This document shows, one piece after another, positions 25,603 through 37,949 of a stretch of 64,000 nt of DNA. The number at the start of each line of letters is the position of its first letter. Position 1 is the stretch's first letter. Made by a program: the position numbers and the translations under genes. This DNA comes from Cannabis sativa. Its lineage: Eukaryota; Streptophyta; Magnoliopsida; Rosales; Cannabaceae. The stretch spans positions 12,268,812 to 12,332,811 of the forward strand of contig NC_083604.1 in NCBI RefSeq assembly GCF_029168945.1, in the 5' to 3' direction. The notes beneath the pieces were generated by a model. The model was not told where the DNA came from and did no database searches. It worked only from the letters and a program-made list of their open reading frames with translations.

Positions 25603-26101
25603 GGTGGCGTTTGGTAACATTTTTTTTAATCAGTTTTCTGTTTTTAAAATTAAAAAAGTAAAAATGTTTTTCAAAAACATGTTCTATAAACTGTTTTTAC
25701 TTTTTAATTTTTTAATTGAGAATCAAAATTTTAAAAACAAAAAAAGTCACTTTTAATATTTTTTTAAACAGTTTTTTTCTTAATCAATATTTTAGACTCT
25801 GACCAGACCCGTACCCAAAATCCCCCGCCCCCCCCCCCCCCACGACCCTGGGGCTGAACCCGGCCACTGACCCGAACCCGAATCCGACTCCGGACCTAGA
25901 CTCGACTATAATAAAATAAAGAAATAAAAATAAAAATGAACTTTACAGAACATACTTTTGTTTTCTATTTTTAAAATTGAAATACAAAAGTGGTTACAAA
26001 ATGCATTTTTGTTTTTCAAAAACAAAATTTTTTAAAACAAAAATTTTACTTTCATTTTGTGATTAAAAAATTAGAAAACAAAAGTGTTATCAAACGGTAC
26101 C
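25603..26101. mobile_element. MITE (499 bp) with TAA duplication and a GC-rich insert
   Basis: Ends GGTGGCGTTTGGTAACA and, inverted, GGTACCGTTTGATAACA, with TAA on both sides (25600-25602 and 26102-26104), fitting PIF/Harbinger. Subterminal regions are inverted TTTTTAATTTT-type sequence. The middle (25822-25910) is an island of C-runs and CCCGAAC/CCCGACT units unlike the AT-rich arms. Confidence 0.75.
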
Positions 26102-26224
26102 TAAAGTGTGTATACAATATAATTTCCTCATAATAAGCAAATATACTTTTAAGATAATTGTACTTCTCGACCTTAAGAGCGTTAGGACCGCTTTAAGTTT
26201 AGGGATAATTTCATTTTTAGGTTT

Positions 26225-26480
26225 AATTTTTTATTTTATATTTTTACAGTATTCTATAAAAATACAAGAAAACAATAAAAAATTTATATAAAAATAATAA
26301 GAAAATAATATCAAAACAACAATAAAATAATATAAAAAATAATATATAAATAATAAAAAATCAACAATAAAATAATAAGATTCTAACATAAAAATACACC
26401 AAAAGACCATATTTTATGTAAATAAAATTTAAACACCGTAAAAATATTGATAATTCCGTATAGACCATACTTTTTGTAAT
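26225..26480 (-). repeat. Dispersed AT-rich repeat, copy 2 (inverted)
   Basis: Reverse complement of the unit at 24190-24435: it reads GGAATTATCAATATTTTTAC, then ACATAAAATATGGTCTTTTG, then repeated TTATTATTT units on the minus strand. Confidence 0.55.
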
Positions 26481-27140
26481 TTTTTTTGTGTTTTTTTTTA
26501 AATTTATCTCTTTACTTAATTTACCTACTACAGAACTAAGTAATTTTGAGACTATTGTTAGTAATTGGATATTACGAACAAATAACCAGTGTTACCTAAT
26601 TAGAACCACATAGCATAAGGGTTAACAAACTATGATAATCAATGAGGAACAAGGTTTAGTCTAACCTATGGGTGTGTCCTTAGATTATCACTCGCGATAG
26701 GATGTGAAATCCTCATACTTGTACATGATGTTATATGTGTGAATCAACCATGGGTTACTGATCTTGTTGAGTTGTTGAAATCTAAGACAAAGTCCCTGAT
26801 TTTCATGTATTTTAGAATGCAAAATAAAATAGTAGAAAGTACCCCTGTTGCCATAATTCAGAACGAGATGAAATTTATTAAACACAGTGTCGGCTAAAGG
26901 AAATAACAGAGTAACTAATTTGCTTAAACGAAAAAGTTAAGAATACATAATACTAGGTAAGTCAACCTTTGATATACATGTCTACAATATGTTGCAACTT
27001 GTGCATTGTTTGCTAGATTTTGGACACATAGCATAAGCATACACTATCGTTGTGGAATAACCATGAGACAATAAATTAGTAGAAATTTGTGGTAGGCCCA
27101 GAGCCCCACCAAGCTTGTTTGGTGTTGTGGAAAGTTAAAG
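26481..27140. other. Intergenic DNA
   Basis: Less AT-rich than its surroundings from 26540 on and may be an old repeat, but I see no diagnostic ends or coding frame. Confidence 0.35.
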
Positions 27141-27333
27141 CAGGGCTGACTCTGAGTTGAAATGGGCTATAGGCAAATTTTTTTTTAAGCTCTTACTATA
27201 AAGATAAATAATATTTTTAAAAATTATTAAAAAAATATGTATATTTTTTAAAAGGTAATTTTTTGATTTGGGCCCTTAAAATAAGTAGGCCCTAGGCACG
27301 GGCCTAGCCCGCCTATGTCCAGGGCCGACCCTG
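27141..27333. mobile_element. hAT-type MITE (193 bp)
   Basis: Ends CAGGGCTGACTCTG and, inverted, CAGGGTCGGCCCTG. The flanking GTTAAAG is perfect at 27134-27140 and 27334-27340, and the eighth base differs. The right end carries CCCTAGGCACGGGCC, typical of this CAGGG MITE type. Confidence 0.8.
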
Positions 27334-27515
27334 GTTAAAGGCATAACTATTGGTCATCAACATTATGTGACGACTTGTGTGGTATCCTTAGTGCAATGAC
27401 ATGTTCAGTTTAAGTAAGTAGTACAAGCTCAATGACGCAGTACGATTGGGTCGAGCCCATAGTACGTGTTGTTAATTGTAGAAAGTGGTCAACTCCATGT
27501 CGTATGATAAATGAT

Positions 27516-28150
27516 ATTTGTTAATGAAGAAAGATAATTAAAGAGAAAGAGAACACCACGATTTTATAGTAGTTCACTCTCTTGTACGCCGGTAATAGAG
27601 CTACGGCTATTTGGGATTTTATTAATCACAAGAGAGATTACATGAAAAAAAAATACTAAGGAGAGCTTCAACTTACAATTTCTAGATAGAGAAACATGTG
27701 AGGAGAGAGAACCTCTTACCTTATAAAGAGAATTATGAATATGAAAAATCAACCAGAAGAGCCTCCTATTTAGAGGGAAGATGGTCCAATAAAATAATAA
27801 TATAAAATAATACGAAATTCGTAGGAAATTCACTTGAATTTTTTGACCTGCTTGCAGGTAGATTTTTAGGGCAAAAAATTTAGAATTGCGAGGAAACTAT
27901 TACCCAAGAGTAGATAGAGCTTGAAAAGAGCTTTTCAATGCACTTAGAAGCACATCATTTCGAGTTGGAACGATTAAGTTATGGCCAAATCATTGACAAA
28001 TACGTGGCCATGTTAATGTTAACATAAAACATCAACCTACGCGCCCATAATTCTGTTTCAAGAGTTGTGGGCATATTTTGAGATGCCTAAATGGTGCACC
28101 ACTTAGCTAATTTCTTGTGTATGGGGAATTTTTTGACTATTTTTGTAATG
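27516..28150 (-). repeat. Possible old solo LTR
   Basis: Read on the minus strand the order is promoter-like sequence (CTCTTTATAAGG), a CT-rich leader, AATAAAATCC-type signals, CCGGCGTACAAGAGAGTGAA, and a CT-rich end GTTCTCTTTCTCTTTAATT, which resembles plant copia LTRs. The termini and duplication are not clear, so the boundaries are rough. Confidence 0.3.
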
Positions 28151-28249
28151 ACCACATGATTAGGCATGAAATTAACTGATTATTAGCAGTATATTAATAG
28201 CTAATTAGTTAATTATGGCTATATAAATATGAAATTTGATATTTCCATG

Positions 28250-29042
28250 TGTTTACCGAAATTTTTTGAAACATAGTATAAATAATAAGAACTGAAGAAT
28301 AAATAATCAAAAGAGAAAGAGTAAAAAGAGAAATAATTTTTTACATGGTTGGGGCGTTAATTAGCCTTAGTCCACGAGTCGGTGTTATTTAGTAGTTCTT
28401 TAGCTTGTAAATGCCTTCGAGAATACAAATAATGCATGTTCTCAAGTTTGCTTGAGCAAAGTTTGCAAGAGAGCTCAACCCCTAATCCATAGGATTTAAG
28501 GGGTATTAATAGTAGTTTAAGAATTATATTAGGTTTCCCTTTTCCTTCTATTAGGGAGTTTACAGTAAATAATACGCTTAGGCTATCTTATGAAGTCCAA
28601 CCCATAAAGAAGACGATTTCCTGACTAGGCATGTTATCTTTGGATTAATTTGGTCAACACCGTGTGTACTGATTGTGGAAAATTAATCTGCGAATTAATT
28701 GCATAATATTCATTATAGGAAGTTTCCCCATTAATCTTGATAAGATACTTTATTGTGATTTGACAACTGGAATTTCCTTATTTTTGTGTAGGACTAAAAA
28801 GGAAAACTGGAAAGGTCTTGTAGAAACTCACGGTCTAGTCCCTCTGATCTCGTGGTAGCAGACACGCTTCCGGGTATGGCTGGCTGAGGGCAAAAGGTTT
28901 TACGATTGTGGAGCTAGGATATGTTCTTTGAAGGACATATCCAAGTGGGATCAACCTACTTTACCTTTGCTGAGGGTCCCACTGATGGGTCTTGGGTGTT
29001 GAACTGGAATCCATGTATCCAATGCTAAAAACGCGGATAACA
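28250..29042 (-). repeat. 3' LTR of Tat element B (about 793 bp)
   Basis: Starts TGTTTACCG and ends GCGGATAACA on the + strand. It aligns over its length with 42451-43119 and more distantly with 10729-11515. On the minus strand it directly follows the polypurine tract at 29043-29058. Confidence 0.8.
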
Positions 29043-29058
29043 TTTACCCCTAAGCTTT
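29043..29058 (-). other. Polypurine tract of Tat element B
   Basis: Minus strand AAAGCTTAGGGGTAAA adjoining the 3' LTR. It is similar to the tract at 1117-1131 in the other Tat-like element. Confidence 0.65.
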
Positions 29059-29457
29059 TAGAATGCTACGTATGGTTTGAGCTTGCATCACTCTTTTAGT
29101 TTGGAATTTTAGAAACTGAGGAATAAAATCGTGACATTTTGAATGATACTCGAGTGCGGAAGGTGGCTTCCGTCTGTGATGATAATCTGTCCACATGTCA
29201 ATCGCATGGGAGTAGAAGGGCGCGACCATCGAGGAGTCATTTTCTTGAAACGACTATATTTTTGACAGTTGTTCACTTTTTGGCACGAAAATTAAAAATA
29301 GGCATTTTCATCATTGATCTATGCCTCAGTTTTGGAGAGTATTAATTGCGAGGATACACGCAGATCGTTGAACTCTCTAACCGTTGGATGAAACTTGTAT
29401 CTCTAGAAATGGGATTGTGGACCGTTTATCCCCTTTTCATGTGGATTACTTTTTGGG

Positions 29458-29465
29458 TATAAATA
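29458..29465 (+). promoter_or_regulatory. TATA box of antisense gene in Tat element B
   Basis: TATAAATA followed by a CT-rich leader (29480-29580), about 415 bp inside the 3' LTR boundary and pointing against gag-pol. It mirrors the TATA box at 792-799 in the other element. Confidence 0.5.
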
Positions 29466-29489
29466 CCCTTTATAACTTCAAATTGCCAC

Positions 29490-32400
29490 TTTTCCCCATT
29501 TTTCAAACTTTCAACCCTTCAAAGCTTATAACTTTCTCTACACTTTTCAAAACTAAGAACCGTATTCAAAACAAAATTTTCTTCTTTAATTTGGAAAACA
29601 CCGTAGACTTTTGCCTTCGTCTATTGTTGAGGATTAGGGCACGATAGTTCTCACATCATCAACCCCTAGTGATCAAGACTTTTACATTAGGAGAAATTGC
29701 GAGCCTGGATGTCAACACAGAAATCGATTTGCTGATTGCTTTAGCATCTCGTCTTCGTGAATGGTGTGATCAACTTCCTAGCCAGACCCAACAAATACTA
29801 GCTTGACATCTCCGCTATCAATATCAAGTATGTTGCTTCTTCATCTATGGATTGTATTTTCTGAGTTTTGTTGTTATAAGAAATATTTGCATGTTCTATT
29901 CTGGGATGCGATTACAACTTTTTACTTGTGTGATTGCTGTCTTAAGTAGATTTAAGCACCACAAGCCATACTATTTTTCAAATTCCCTATTGGACGTTCT
30001 TGGAATTTGTTGATTTGCAGCAGAGGTGCTGGCCAAAATTTTCCTTCACCCAAAATCCTTCTAGTTTTGGGTTCTCCGTTAAAATCTATCATCTTTCTCT
30101 CTATGTTGTTCCTAACTTCCTATTTGGAACGAATGACTCTTGGAAGTTCTCATTTCTCATTAGTATGTCTAGTTGGGACCTCTCCAACAGATCCCTTTCT
30201 ATGTTAGGTAGTTAGGGTAGCTAATTGCTTGGGTTATCTTCTTTTGTACATAAATTATGTCTAGGTAAAATCATCGAGAGGAAGCTGATTCAAAGGAAGA
30301 GATAATGGAGCAAGAAAATGCTCCAAAATTGGTCATGAATAACAGTCTATGGGAGATGGACTAGCATGTCAAAAAATTCAGGAATTATAATAACCTAAGG
30401 AAATATGAGACCCAACGAGGGCTCGAAAGTGTTCCAGGACTACTCTGGAATAGGCTTTTCGTTCATAGGGAGAGGCCCAGTAAGTGTCTAGAAGGAGGCT
30501 TCGGCATCTGGAACTGGGCCCATATTAAGATGGGTGCACACCTACCTTTGAGATGTTACTTTTCTAACTTCTGCACCGTGGCTGGAGTAGCACCTTTATA
30601 ACTCATTCCCTAGGCGCACCGCTTGCTGTCAGGGGGTACTTTTTTTGTGTTCTACATGGCAAGCTTATGCCAATGTTGGAGGAGATCTTGTAGTTCTACA
30701 AGATCAAATCTCAGCCCATGAGGGGCCATAAAGATAAGGTGGGCTTCTACATGCTGGAATGCTACACTAGGAGTGTTCCTTACCCTACCAGCTTTACGAA
30801 GTACACGCACGACTTCAGAGACTACTATTTTTACACCTCTAGCTTCCCACTAAAGAGGGTTCATACCCTTAGTTTGGATTTTAACACTGCAAGTAAGCGT
30901 TGTTCCCTTCATTCGACTTTAGTGTTTTGCTTTTCCTCCTGCTTGATGTATTCTGATACCTTTGTTGCATCTACTAGACTGCCTTCCCCAATCACCTTTG
31001 ATCTCGAAGTTGGAAGAGAGAATAGCTTTTTAGAAATCCTTCTCGTCCAAAGAGTTGCAAGTGGAGGGGCTTGTTACCACTAAGAACCTTAAGGAAGTAC
31101 GCCTCATTTCCCCGCATCAGGACGTAACCCACCTTTTTGTGAAGGACCAAGTTCAGGATGCTCTCTAAGGGGATCCAAATGAGGTTAAGGAGGCTATTAT
31201 AGTTATCACTACTGAGGAGGTTTAAAGGCAGTAAAAGTCGATGAACAATGGTTGGCGATTGGAGGAGAAAATTCACAAAGACCCTAAGCGAGGCTGAAGA
31301 ACTCATTATCAAATTCAGGGAGGTAGTGCAGAATGAAGGTGCTCCGAGAGCGAGCACCTCTGACAGTGGTGAGACACCCTTCCATATAATTAGGGTTGAC
31401 TTAGAGGTTGTCGATCAATGTGGATTCAATCTATATTTATCAAATTTAGATCATCATAAATATCCATACAGTAAGTATATATATAAAATAGATTGGATCA
31501 TTAGGAGTCCCAATCACTTCGTTTCACCTATGCACCATCATTTAAGAGTAGATGTGTTTAGTAAAATTTACTTCCCAGGCTTCTTCCAACATGAGACTAA
31601 CTTAGGTTAGGAAGACATTGCTCTTTTCGATAGGGGAAATTATTTTAAAATTAATGGTTTGGATCTTCTTGATGTCTTGCATGATAATTTATTGTAAAGA
31701 TCATATCTTTTACTATCGCCTTGTTTGATGGACATTTTGTTTATTTTGTGTAGATCAACCAGCTACCTTACAAATGGGGCTGCTGAATAGTTTCTTGGGT
31801 AACATCCAATCCAGGTCTGACATGGTTCGAGAAATCGCCAAGGAAAGCAGTGACAAAGGCAAGAAGAGCCAGGCTTCCGAGAGCATATCTTAGCAGCCAG
31901 CACCTCTGACTTTGAATCTGGAGGTTGTTTCTAATACTACGGGCACAGAAACCTTGTTTACTTCCATCATGAATCTGACGGAACCTGTTCTAGTCATGGC
32001 ACCTTTAAGGTAGGTCCCTATTGAGAACTTTGGAAGGGACAACTCTAATTACAATGGGTCGATCACGATCAATAAAAAATGGTCTGCCTCTTCTGAAGGT
32101 GGCGCTAGCAAGAAGGCAAGGGTGGAGACCAAGGAGAAGGTTTTATAATTGGTAGCCTTAAGAAGGCCGACTTCAGAAACTCAGTCCTAGAAGGGGGCTA
32201 ATGTATTTGATGGCAGAAGGCCGCCTAGGCGAAGCACCAAAACATCAAGGGACAATCAGGATCCTTCTCCACCACTCTCAGCATCTAAGATTATCCCAGC
32301 CACTTCTACTCAACAGTCCATGGAGAGGACCAAATTACCTTTGTTGCCTCTAGTACCTTTCAATCTTCCTATCAAACCTTTGTCGATGATGGAAGGAGAT

Positions 32401-33780
32401 AACATACGCCTAGAAGTCGTTGAGCAATTCTATTAGAAGAGGCGTAGCAGTGAGTACGAAGAGATGAAGAAACTGACCAAAAACATCTCCTCTAGACATA
32501 ATGATGAGTTTGTTGACTATGAAAAATGGGATGAACGCTGCCCTCCTCTCATTAACAGAGTTGAGACAATAGAGAAGCTCCATCCTTGGGTTGGAACTAA
32601 TGTGTCACCGTTTCTAGCTGACCTATTGGAAAAGAGTGCTACTACACACTGTAGGCTCGGAGCTGACAAGTTTTCCATGATGGCGAGCAGGGATCCAATA
32701 TACGTGGATGATGCTATGAGGACCTAGACTAATGCTCTAAGTTTAACTTTCCTTTGACTTGAATGAACACTTTGCACCTTTCAATTGTTTGATTCATTTG
32801 CATTTTCTTTTTTGTAGGTGGGCTTGATGGCGGACAAAAATTGCTCCATGGTCATTCAACTGGCCTACAAGCTTGAGGTGTTGAGGGCGGAGCATGCCAG
32901 TGCCAAACTGAAGAGGGAGCAAGCTATCAATGCTTTAGCTGAAGCCAATGCCAGGATGGAAGCTATCGTAAAGCAAAGGGTGACTGACTCTTTGGACAAG
33001 GCCTTGATTCGCGAAAGGAAAGCGACTAGGATAGAGAGGGACTGTGGAGACAAGTACAAGGACTTGCATTCCACAGCTCTTACTAAAATTAAAGACTTGG
33101 AAGCCAACTTGATGCAAGCCAAGATAGATGCCTAAGAGAAAAACCAACAACTTACCACCCTATCTTTAGAGTATAATAAAAAGGCTAATATTATTCAGGA
33201 CAAATTCATTAATGAAACCACTCTAGAGAGAAAGGTGAAGCATCATCTGGAGTTGTAACAGAAGGCGAAAAAAGTGAGGCAAAGGCTATTCAAAGGGCTG
33301 AGGAGGTTAAGACTAAATTGAATTCATCTATGAAAACCTATGAAGAGTCTCGAAAAAAGGTCATCGAGTTAGAGGGTGAAAACTCAGATTTAAAGGGACA
33401 ACTTTAGCAGCAATCTTAGAGAAGCAAGAGCAAGAAGCTGAGCAGACCAAGGCTCTGGAACAGGCATTTCTCTACTCAGTATACACCATCTAGCATCATG
33501 ATAAATCTGTAATAGATCTCTTTGATGCTAAAGAGAGGAAAGATATGATACCTAAGATATTGGCACTCAAGGAGTGGACTGATATAAGGAAGAAACATAG
33601 AAGACAGAAGCGGTCGATCTTGGAACTACCATTCCTATAGGTGAGAACACGGATGACTCAGCTCTTCCAGCCTCTTATGTTCCTGTTTTGACCAACTCTG
33701 TAATCCTAGAGGTCTCGTCTATTGTCCCAACTGATGATGCACAATTGCTGAAGGATCTAGCCCAGCCTTAACCATCATCG
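29490..33780 (+). pseudogene. Multi-exon antisense ORF (aORF) of Tat element B, decayed
   Basis: Open pieces on the strand opposite to gag-pol are separated by plausible introns: donor GTATGT at 29828 with acceptor TTGATTTGCAG ending 30020, acceptor TTTATTTTGTGTAG ending about 31752, and acceptor CTTTTTTGTAG ending 32817. Between 30520 and 30900 the translation (for example VGFYMLECYTRS) resembles the domain of plant proteins named putative gypsy-type transposon proteins (Pfam Transposase_28-like). The later pieces, 32464-32727 and 32818-33135, end in a long Glu/Lys/Arg-rich coiled coil (KREQAINALAEANARMEA). In-frame stops, for example near 30600, 31170 and 33133, show it is dead here. The function of such aORFs is unknown. 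The family link is by eye only. Confidence 0.55.
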
Positions 33781-34560
33781 CCTACCTTAAACAAATTTAT
33801 ATTTACTATTTTTTCTTTTTTGGGGGACAAGGGTCCGCCTTTTTGTGTGTCGAGACGATATTTGATACCCTTGCTATGGGGTTTTCAAGTACGTAGTACT
33901 GTTTAATTAATTCCTTAGATATTTACACTTTAACCTATAGAATTTGCTAAGGTTATTTCTTCCAGCCTCATGAGGTTCTAGTTCCAAAGGCCTGAATCTT
34001 TGTGGTTTTGATTAAATACTTAGACTTAAATATTTTTCTTAGTTTTGGAGAAAAATATTTGAAAGTTTTTTCACAGAAAGGTTTCTCTAGAACATCAAAT
34101 AACTAATTAACTTGAGCTAATTAATTACTTTAGAATTAAACCTTTCTTGATAAATACTACTTATTCTTAGAGCTTTTTGAACTTAACTATTTAATTAACC
34201 TCAATTAATTAATTTATTTAAGTAGTCTGAATATTCTAGTTGTGTTAGCCTAAGTTAACCATGAAGCCTAAAATTCTATTTTATGTTAACCTAGATTAAC
34301 TATTTAATATGTAATAATTGATTCCAAGTATAATAGTAGCTTACTTCCAGTTCCCTAAGGTTCTAGTTTCGGGCAATATTCCCTACTCTTATACTTATTC
34401 CCTACTCTTTACTTTAGAGTTGAAATTCTTGGCAATTTTGTTTGATACTTATAGAGTTGGAACTGTGACTGTTCTCAAAGCTCCTCAATTAAATCAAGGG
34501 ATTCTTGAAGTAGATCATGGTTTTGAGTTGGGTCTTAGGGATCCCTCCGATGTGTAGGCA
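33781..34560. other. Spacer between antisense gene and integrase end
   Basis: AT-rich, non-coding region where the 3' ends of the two convergent transcription units of element B meet. I see no further gene; a 79-codon frame at 34318-34557 has no recognisable feature. Confidence 0.45.
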
Positions 34561-34564
34561 CTGT

Positions 34565-37219
34565 GGTTTTAACTAGATTATGACCTCACATCCATAGGTC
34601 ACGGAGTACGGAGTGTGGCCTGTATAGGCTCTTTCAGTGTTTCTATAGGCCCAAAGAACTTTTGGAAGTTCTTATGGCTAGTGTGCTTTATAAGCCTGAA
34701 GCTTCTTTTTTAAAGTGGTCTTCAGAATTTTATTGACGGTTTCCACTTGTCCATTTACTTGAGGTCTAGCCACAGCAAAAAAGCTTTCGATGACTCCATG
34801 TTTGGCACAAAAATCATTGAATTGATCACTATTGAATTGCTTTCCATTATCAGACACTATTTTGTGTGGAAGTCCATATTTGCACGCTATATTTTTAATT
34901 ATGAAGTCCAGGGGCTTCTTGGAAGATACTATATGTTGGAAATTATTTTACCAGGAACTTAGATCTACTCACAAGTATGTTGATTTAACAACCTAATATT
35001 GAACTTCTAAAACGATGGAAAAATAAACACATAAAAGTATCAGAAATCTTACATTGGGTGCAGCGGAATATATGTCTCCTCCCACTAAGATCTCTAACCC
35101 TTGATTCCTTTCTGTAGCAGAGTATAATCAAGATCTGAGCCCGATATTCCTTCTTTGTTGTTTCTGAATTCTACACAGCCTTCCTCACTATGATTGAGGT
35201 ATTACTTGATGTGTGTGGGCACTACTCTAACACTTATAGATTTCGAAACAGTGAAGGAATAGAGAGAGAGGGGGTGGCGGCTTCAGAGAGAATTTTCAGA
35301 GAGAAAATTCTATCAGAATAATGTTATGAATGTGTTATGAAAACTGAAGCCTTTGCCTTCTATTTATAGAAGACCACCCAGGGCTATGATTGAATTAATT
35401 GACATTTAAAAATTGAAAAAACCAATGAGAAAAGGAAGCTTAAGTGGCCGGCCTAGGCATTGTGGAAACAAGGCTTGCCACTTTTCTAACTTTCCTTTTC
35501 CTACATTAATAGTTTCCTGTTTTGTCAAAAACTGCCAATTCCTTTGTTCAACCACATAAATGTCAAATCTAATTATTTAATAATTAAAATAATTATCAAA
35601 TAATATATTGTCATTTATTTTATTAATAATAAAACTAATTAAAGTTTTCTAATTAATAAATATGCCCTTCAAAATCTCTATTTACTGTTTTGCCCTTAAT
35701 AAGTGATAAATTCTCAAATAGACACAGTCTATCTTGAGAATTATAATTGATTAATTAAAATCAATTAAATGAGTCTTACAAGTAATATTATCTCAACTAG
35801 TGGGGGGACCATGGGTCTATATATCCGAGCTTCTAATAAGCAGATCTAGAATTTACCACTTAAATTCACTGACTTATTAATTCTTCGTTGAATCCACACA
35901 TAGAACTCAGAATTGCACTCTCAGTATATAGAATGCTCTATATGTTCCACCATATAGACACATCATTAGTTATCCATTGTTATAATCCTAATGTGATCAA
36001 TGATCCTCTATATGGATGATTTACACTGTAAAGGGACTAAATTACCGTAACACCCTACAATGTATTTTATCCTTAAAACACTTAACCCTGTATAAATGAT
36101 ATTTCAACTAAGTGAAATGAGTACTCCCCCATTTATTTTTGTTTGGTTAAGCTCGAAGGAAATCATCCTTTACTTCTATTCGCCAGATAGAAGCTATAGA
36201 TTCCATATTTATGTTAGCGCTCCCACTCAATTGTACTACCGTGTTCCCAAAATGTATGTATTGCCCTGAGCAAAAATTAGGCTTAACTAACAAATCAAAG
36301 AACACGAATAACACTCTCGAGATTGAGCCTAACCATATCAGGATTTCGTTCATGTGATCTAGGATCAACTTATGATATTGAATTGAATAGATATTTACGG
36401 TAAGTTTCATAAATCTATTTCAAAGTTCAATATCGGTCCATTCCAATGCATACTCCATGCATCCAACCTGAGCTTTACTTTGACCTATGTTCTGGAAAGA
36501 ACATAACATTTCTCCAAATGCAAGTAAACTCTGCTGTAGATTATCATATCAGTAAAATCCAGTGTTCTGATAAATCTAGGAATACTTTATTCACATAGTC
36601 ATGTTTACTTTCCACTGTGTTGACAACACAATAAACATGATCAAGTATGTGAAAGGGGTTTGGATGAATTTATAAATCAAATAGACAAACAATTGATTAA
36701 TTGAACCAAAACATACACAAATGAATGAAAAATACTTCTGTTACTTTATTGATATTGAATAATCTGGATTACATTGAAATAGAGTTTTATTTAGGGCATA
36801 AAACTCAACACTATATTCATGGGTTCAGCTTCCACCCACTTGGTGAAGTAGTCAACAATGATAATGGTGAATATGACTCCTCCCTTACCGGTTGGAAGTG
36901 ATCCCACTAAGTCTATTCCCCAGACAGCAAAAGGCTATGGAGTGTTCATGAGGGTTATCTCCATTAGTGGGGCCCTTGGAACTTTTGAATAACGCTGACA
37001 TTACATACAATTACAGACATATTCGGTAAAATCCTTCTTCATAGTAGGCCAAAAATAGCTTTCACAAATGATTTTCTTTGAATGATTGGGTCCAGATGTG
37101 TGATCTCCACAAAACCCTTTTATGTATTTCATGCATGAATCTCTTATCTCTGTTCTAGCTATGCACCACAGATACGTCACTGATAATCTTCTCTTGTATA
37201 GTTTTCCGTCCAAGATCAC
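34565..37219 (-). pseudogene. Integrase of Tat element B, split by a solo LTR
   Basis: The N-terminal zinc finger region (37219-37001) has GFCGDHTSGPNHSKKIICES and YFWPTMKKDFTEYVCNCM. The catalytic core begins at about 36990-36815 with WGIDLVGSLPTGKGG and the first Asp. It is interrupted by the LTR at 34934-36810 and resumes at 34933 with IVSDNGKQFNSDQFNDFC (second Asp) and NGQVETVNK (Glu), then ELPKVLWAYRNTERAY. The DDE residues are present, but stops occur, for example two just before ELPKVLW. It would have acted in insertion of the element. Confidence 0.8.
34934..36810 (-). repeat. Copia-family solo LTR (1,877 bp) with perfect TSD CTATA
   Basis: On the + strand it starts TGTTGGAAATTATTTTACC and ends GGCATAAAACTCAACA, flanked by CTATA at 34929-34933 and 36811-36815. 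It is the same LTR family as 43120-44999 and 61337-63246, in opposite orientation. A single LTR with an intact duplication means the rest of the element was removed by LTR-LTR recombination. Confidence 0.93.
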
Positions 37220-37439
37220 GTATTAAGGGGCTTGATACTGAACCTTCCACGAAGCAGCTCTATCCTCAAGGAGTGTACTTCTCTCCAAGTATTTGAGTAT
37301 TAGAGCCATCCAAGAAGTTAAATGGTCGATGACAAATAACCCTAGTGTTTCTGTGCTCGAAGTGATCAAATGTATGATTGGGACTAGTCTATATTTTTCT
37401 ATTTTTGGATCCATTGCTAGTTTTGCCAACTTATCTACA

Positions 37440-37820
37440 AAAGCATTCTTATCCTTGGGGATTTGCTTTACAGAATAATGCTTAAACTATTGCAACAGCC
37501 CCTAAGTTTTAGCTACGTAACTAGTCATTTTTTCTCCTTTTGTTTGGTACTCCACAGACACTTGGTTGACTACAAGCTGTGAATCACTGTAGAGTTCAAT
37601 GTTTTTAGTGCCAACCTCTTTTGCCAATTGTAAACTAGCGATCATAGCCTCGTGTTCAACTTCATTGTTGGAAGCTTCAAACTCAAATTGAAGTGCACTT
37701 TGAAGCTGGAGGTTCTATGGAGATTTTAAAATGATTTTGACTCCAAAACCTTTCTCATTTGATGCTCCATCTACGTATATCTTCCAGACGTCTCTCTCTG
37801 GGACCAACATTTCAAGATCT
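37440..37820 (-). pseudogene. Second (archaeal-type) RNase H of Tat element B
   Basis: Minus-strand translation gives WKIYVDGASNEKG (first catalytic Asp), FEASNNEVEHEAMIASLQLA (Glu region) and NIELYSDSQLVVNQ (Asp), the signature of the additional RNase H of Tat elements. It continues into DKLAKLAMDPKIEKYRLVPI before the integrase. A stop interrupts the stretch near 37715. Confidence 0.75.
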
Positions 37821-37949
37821 TCATTTATCCCTGTGCACTCCATAATGAAGTCAGCTAAGGCTTAATCTTTAATCAAAATTTTGGGCTGAGATTGTATGTC
37901 AAATTGACTCAATTCTGTTGCCCACTTTAAGAGCCTTCCTGACGACTCC

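Noticed and set aside
32464..33135. Host coiled-coil gene
   Set aside because: Position between integrase and 3' LTR of the Tat element, with stops, shows it is part of the retroelement antisense unit and not a host gene.
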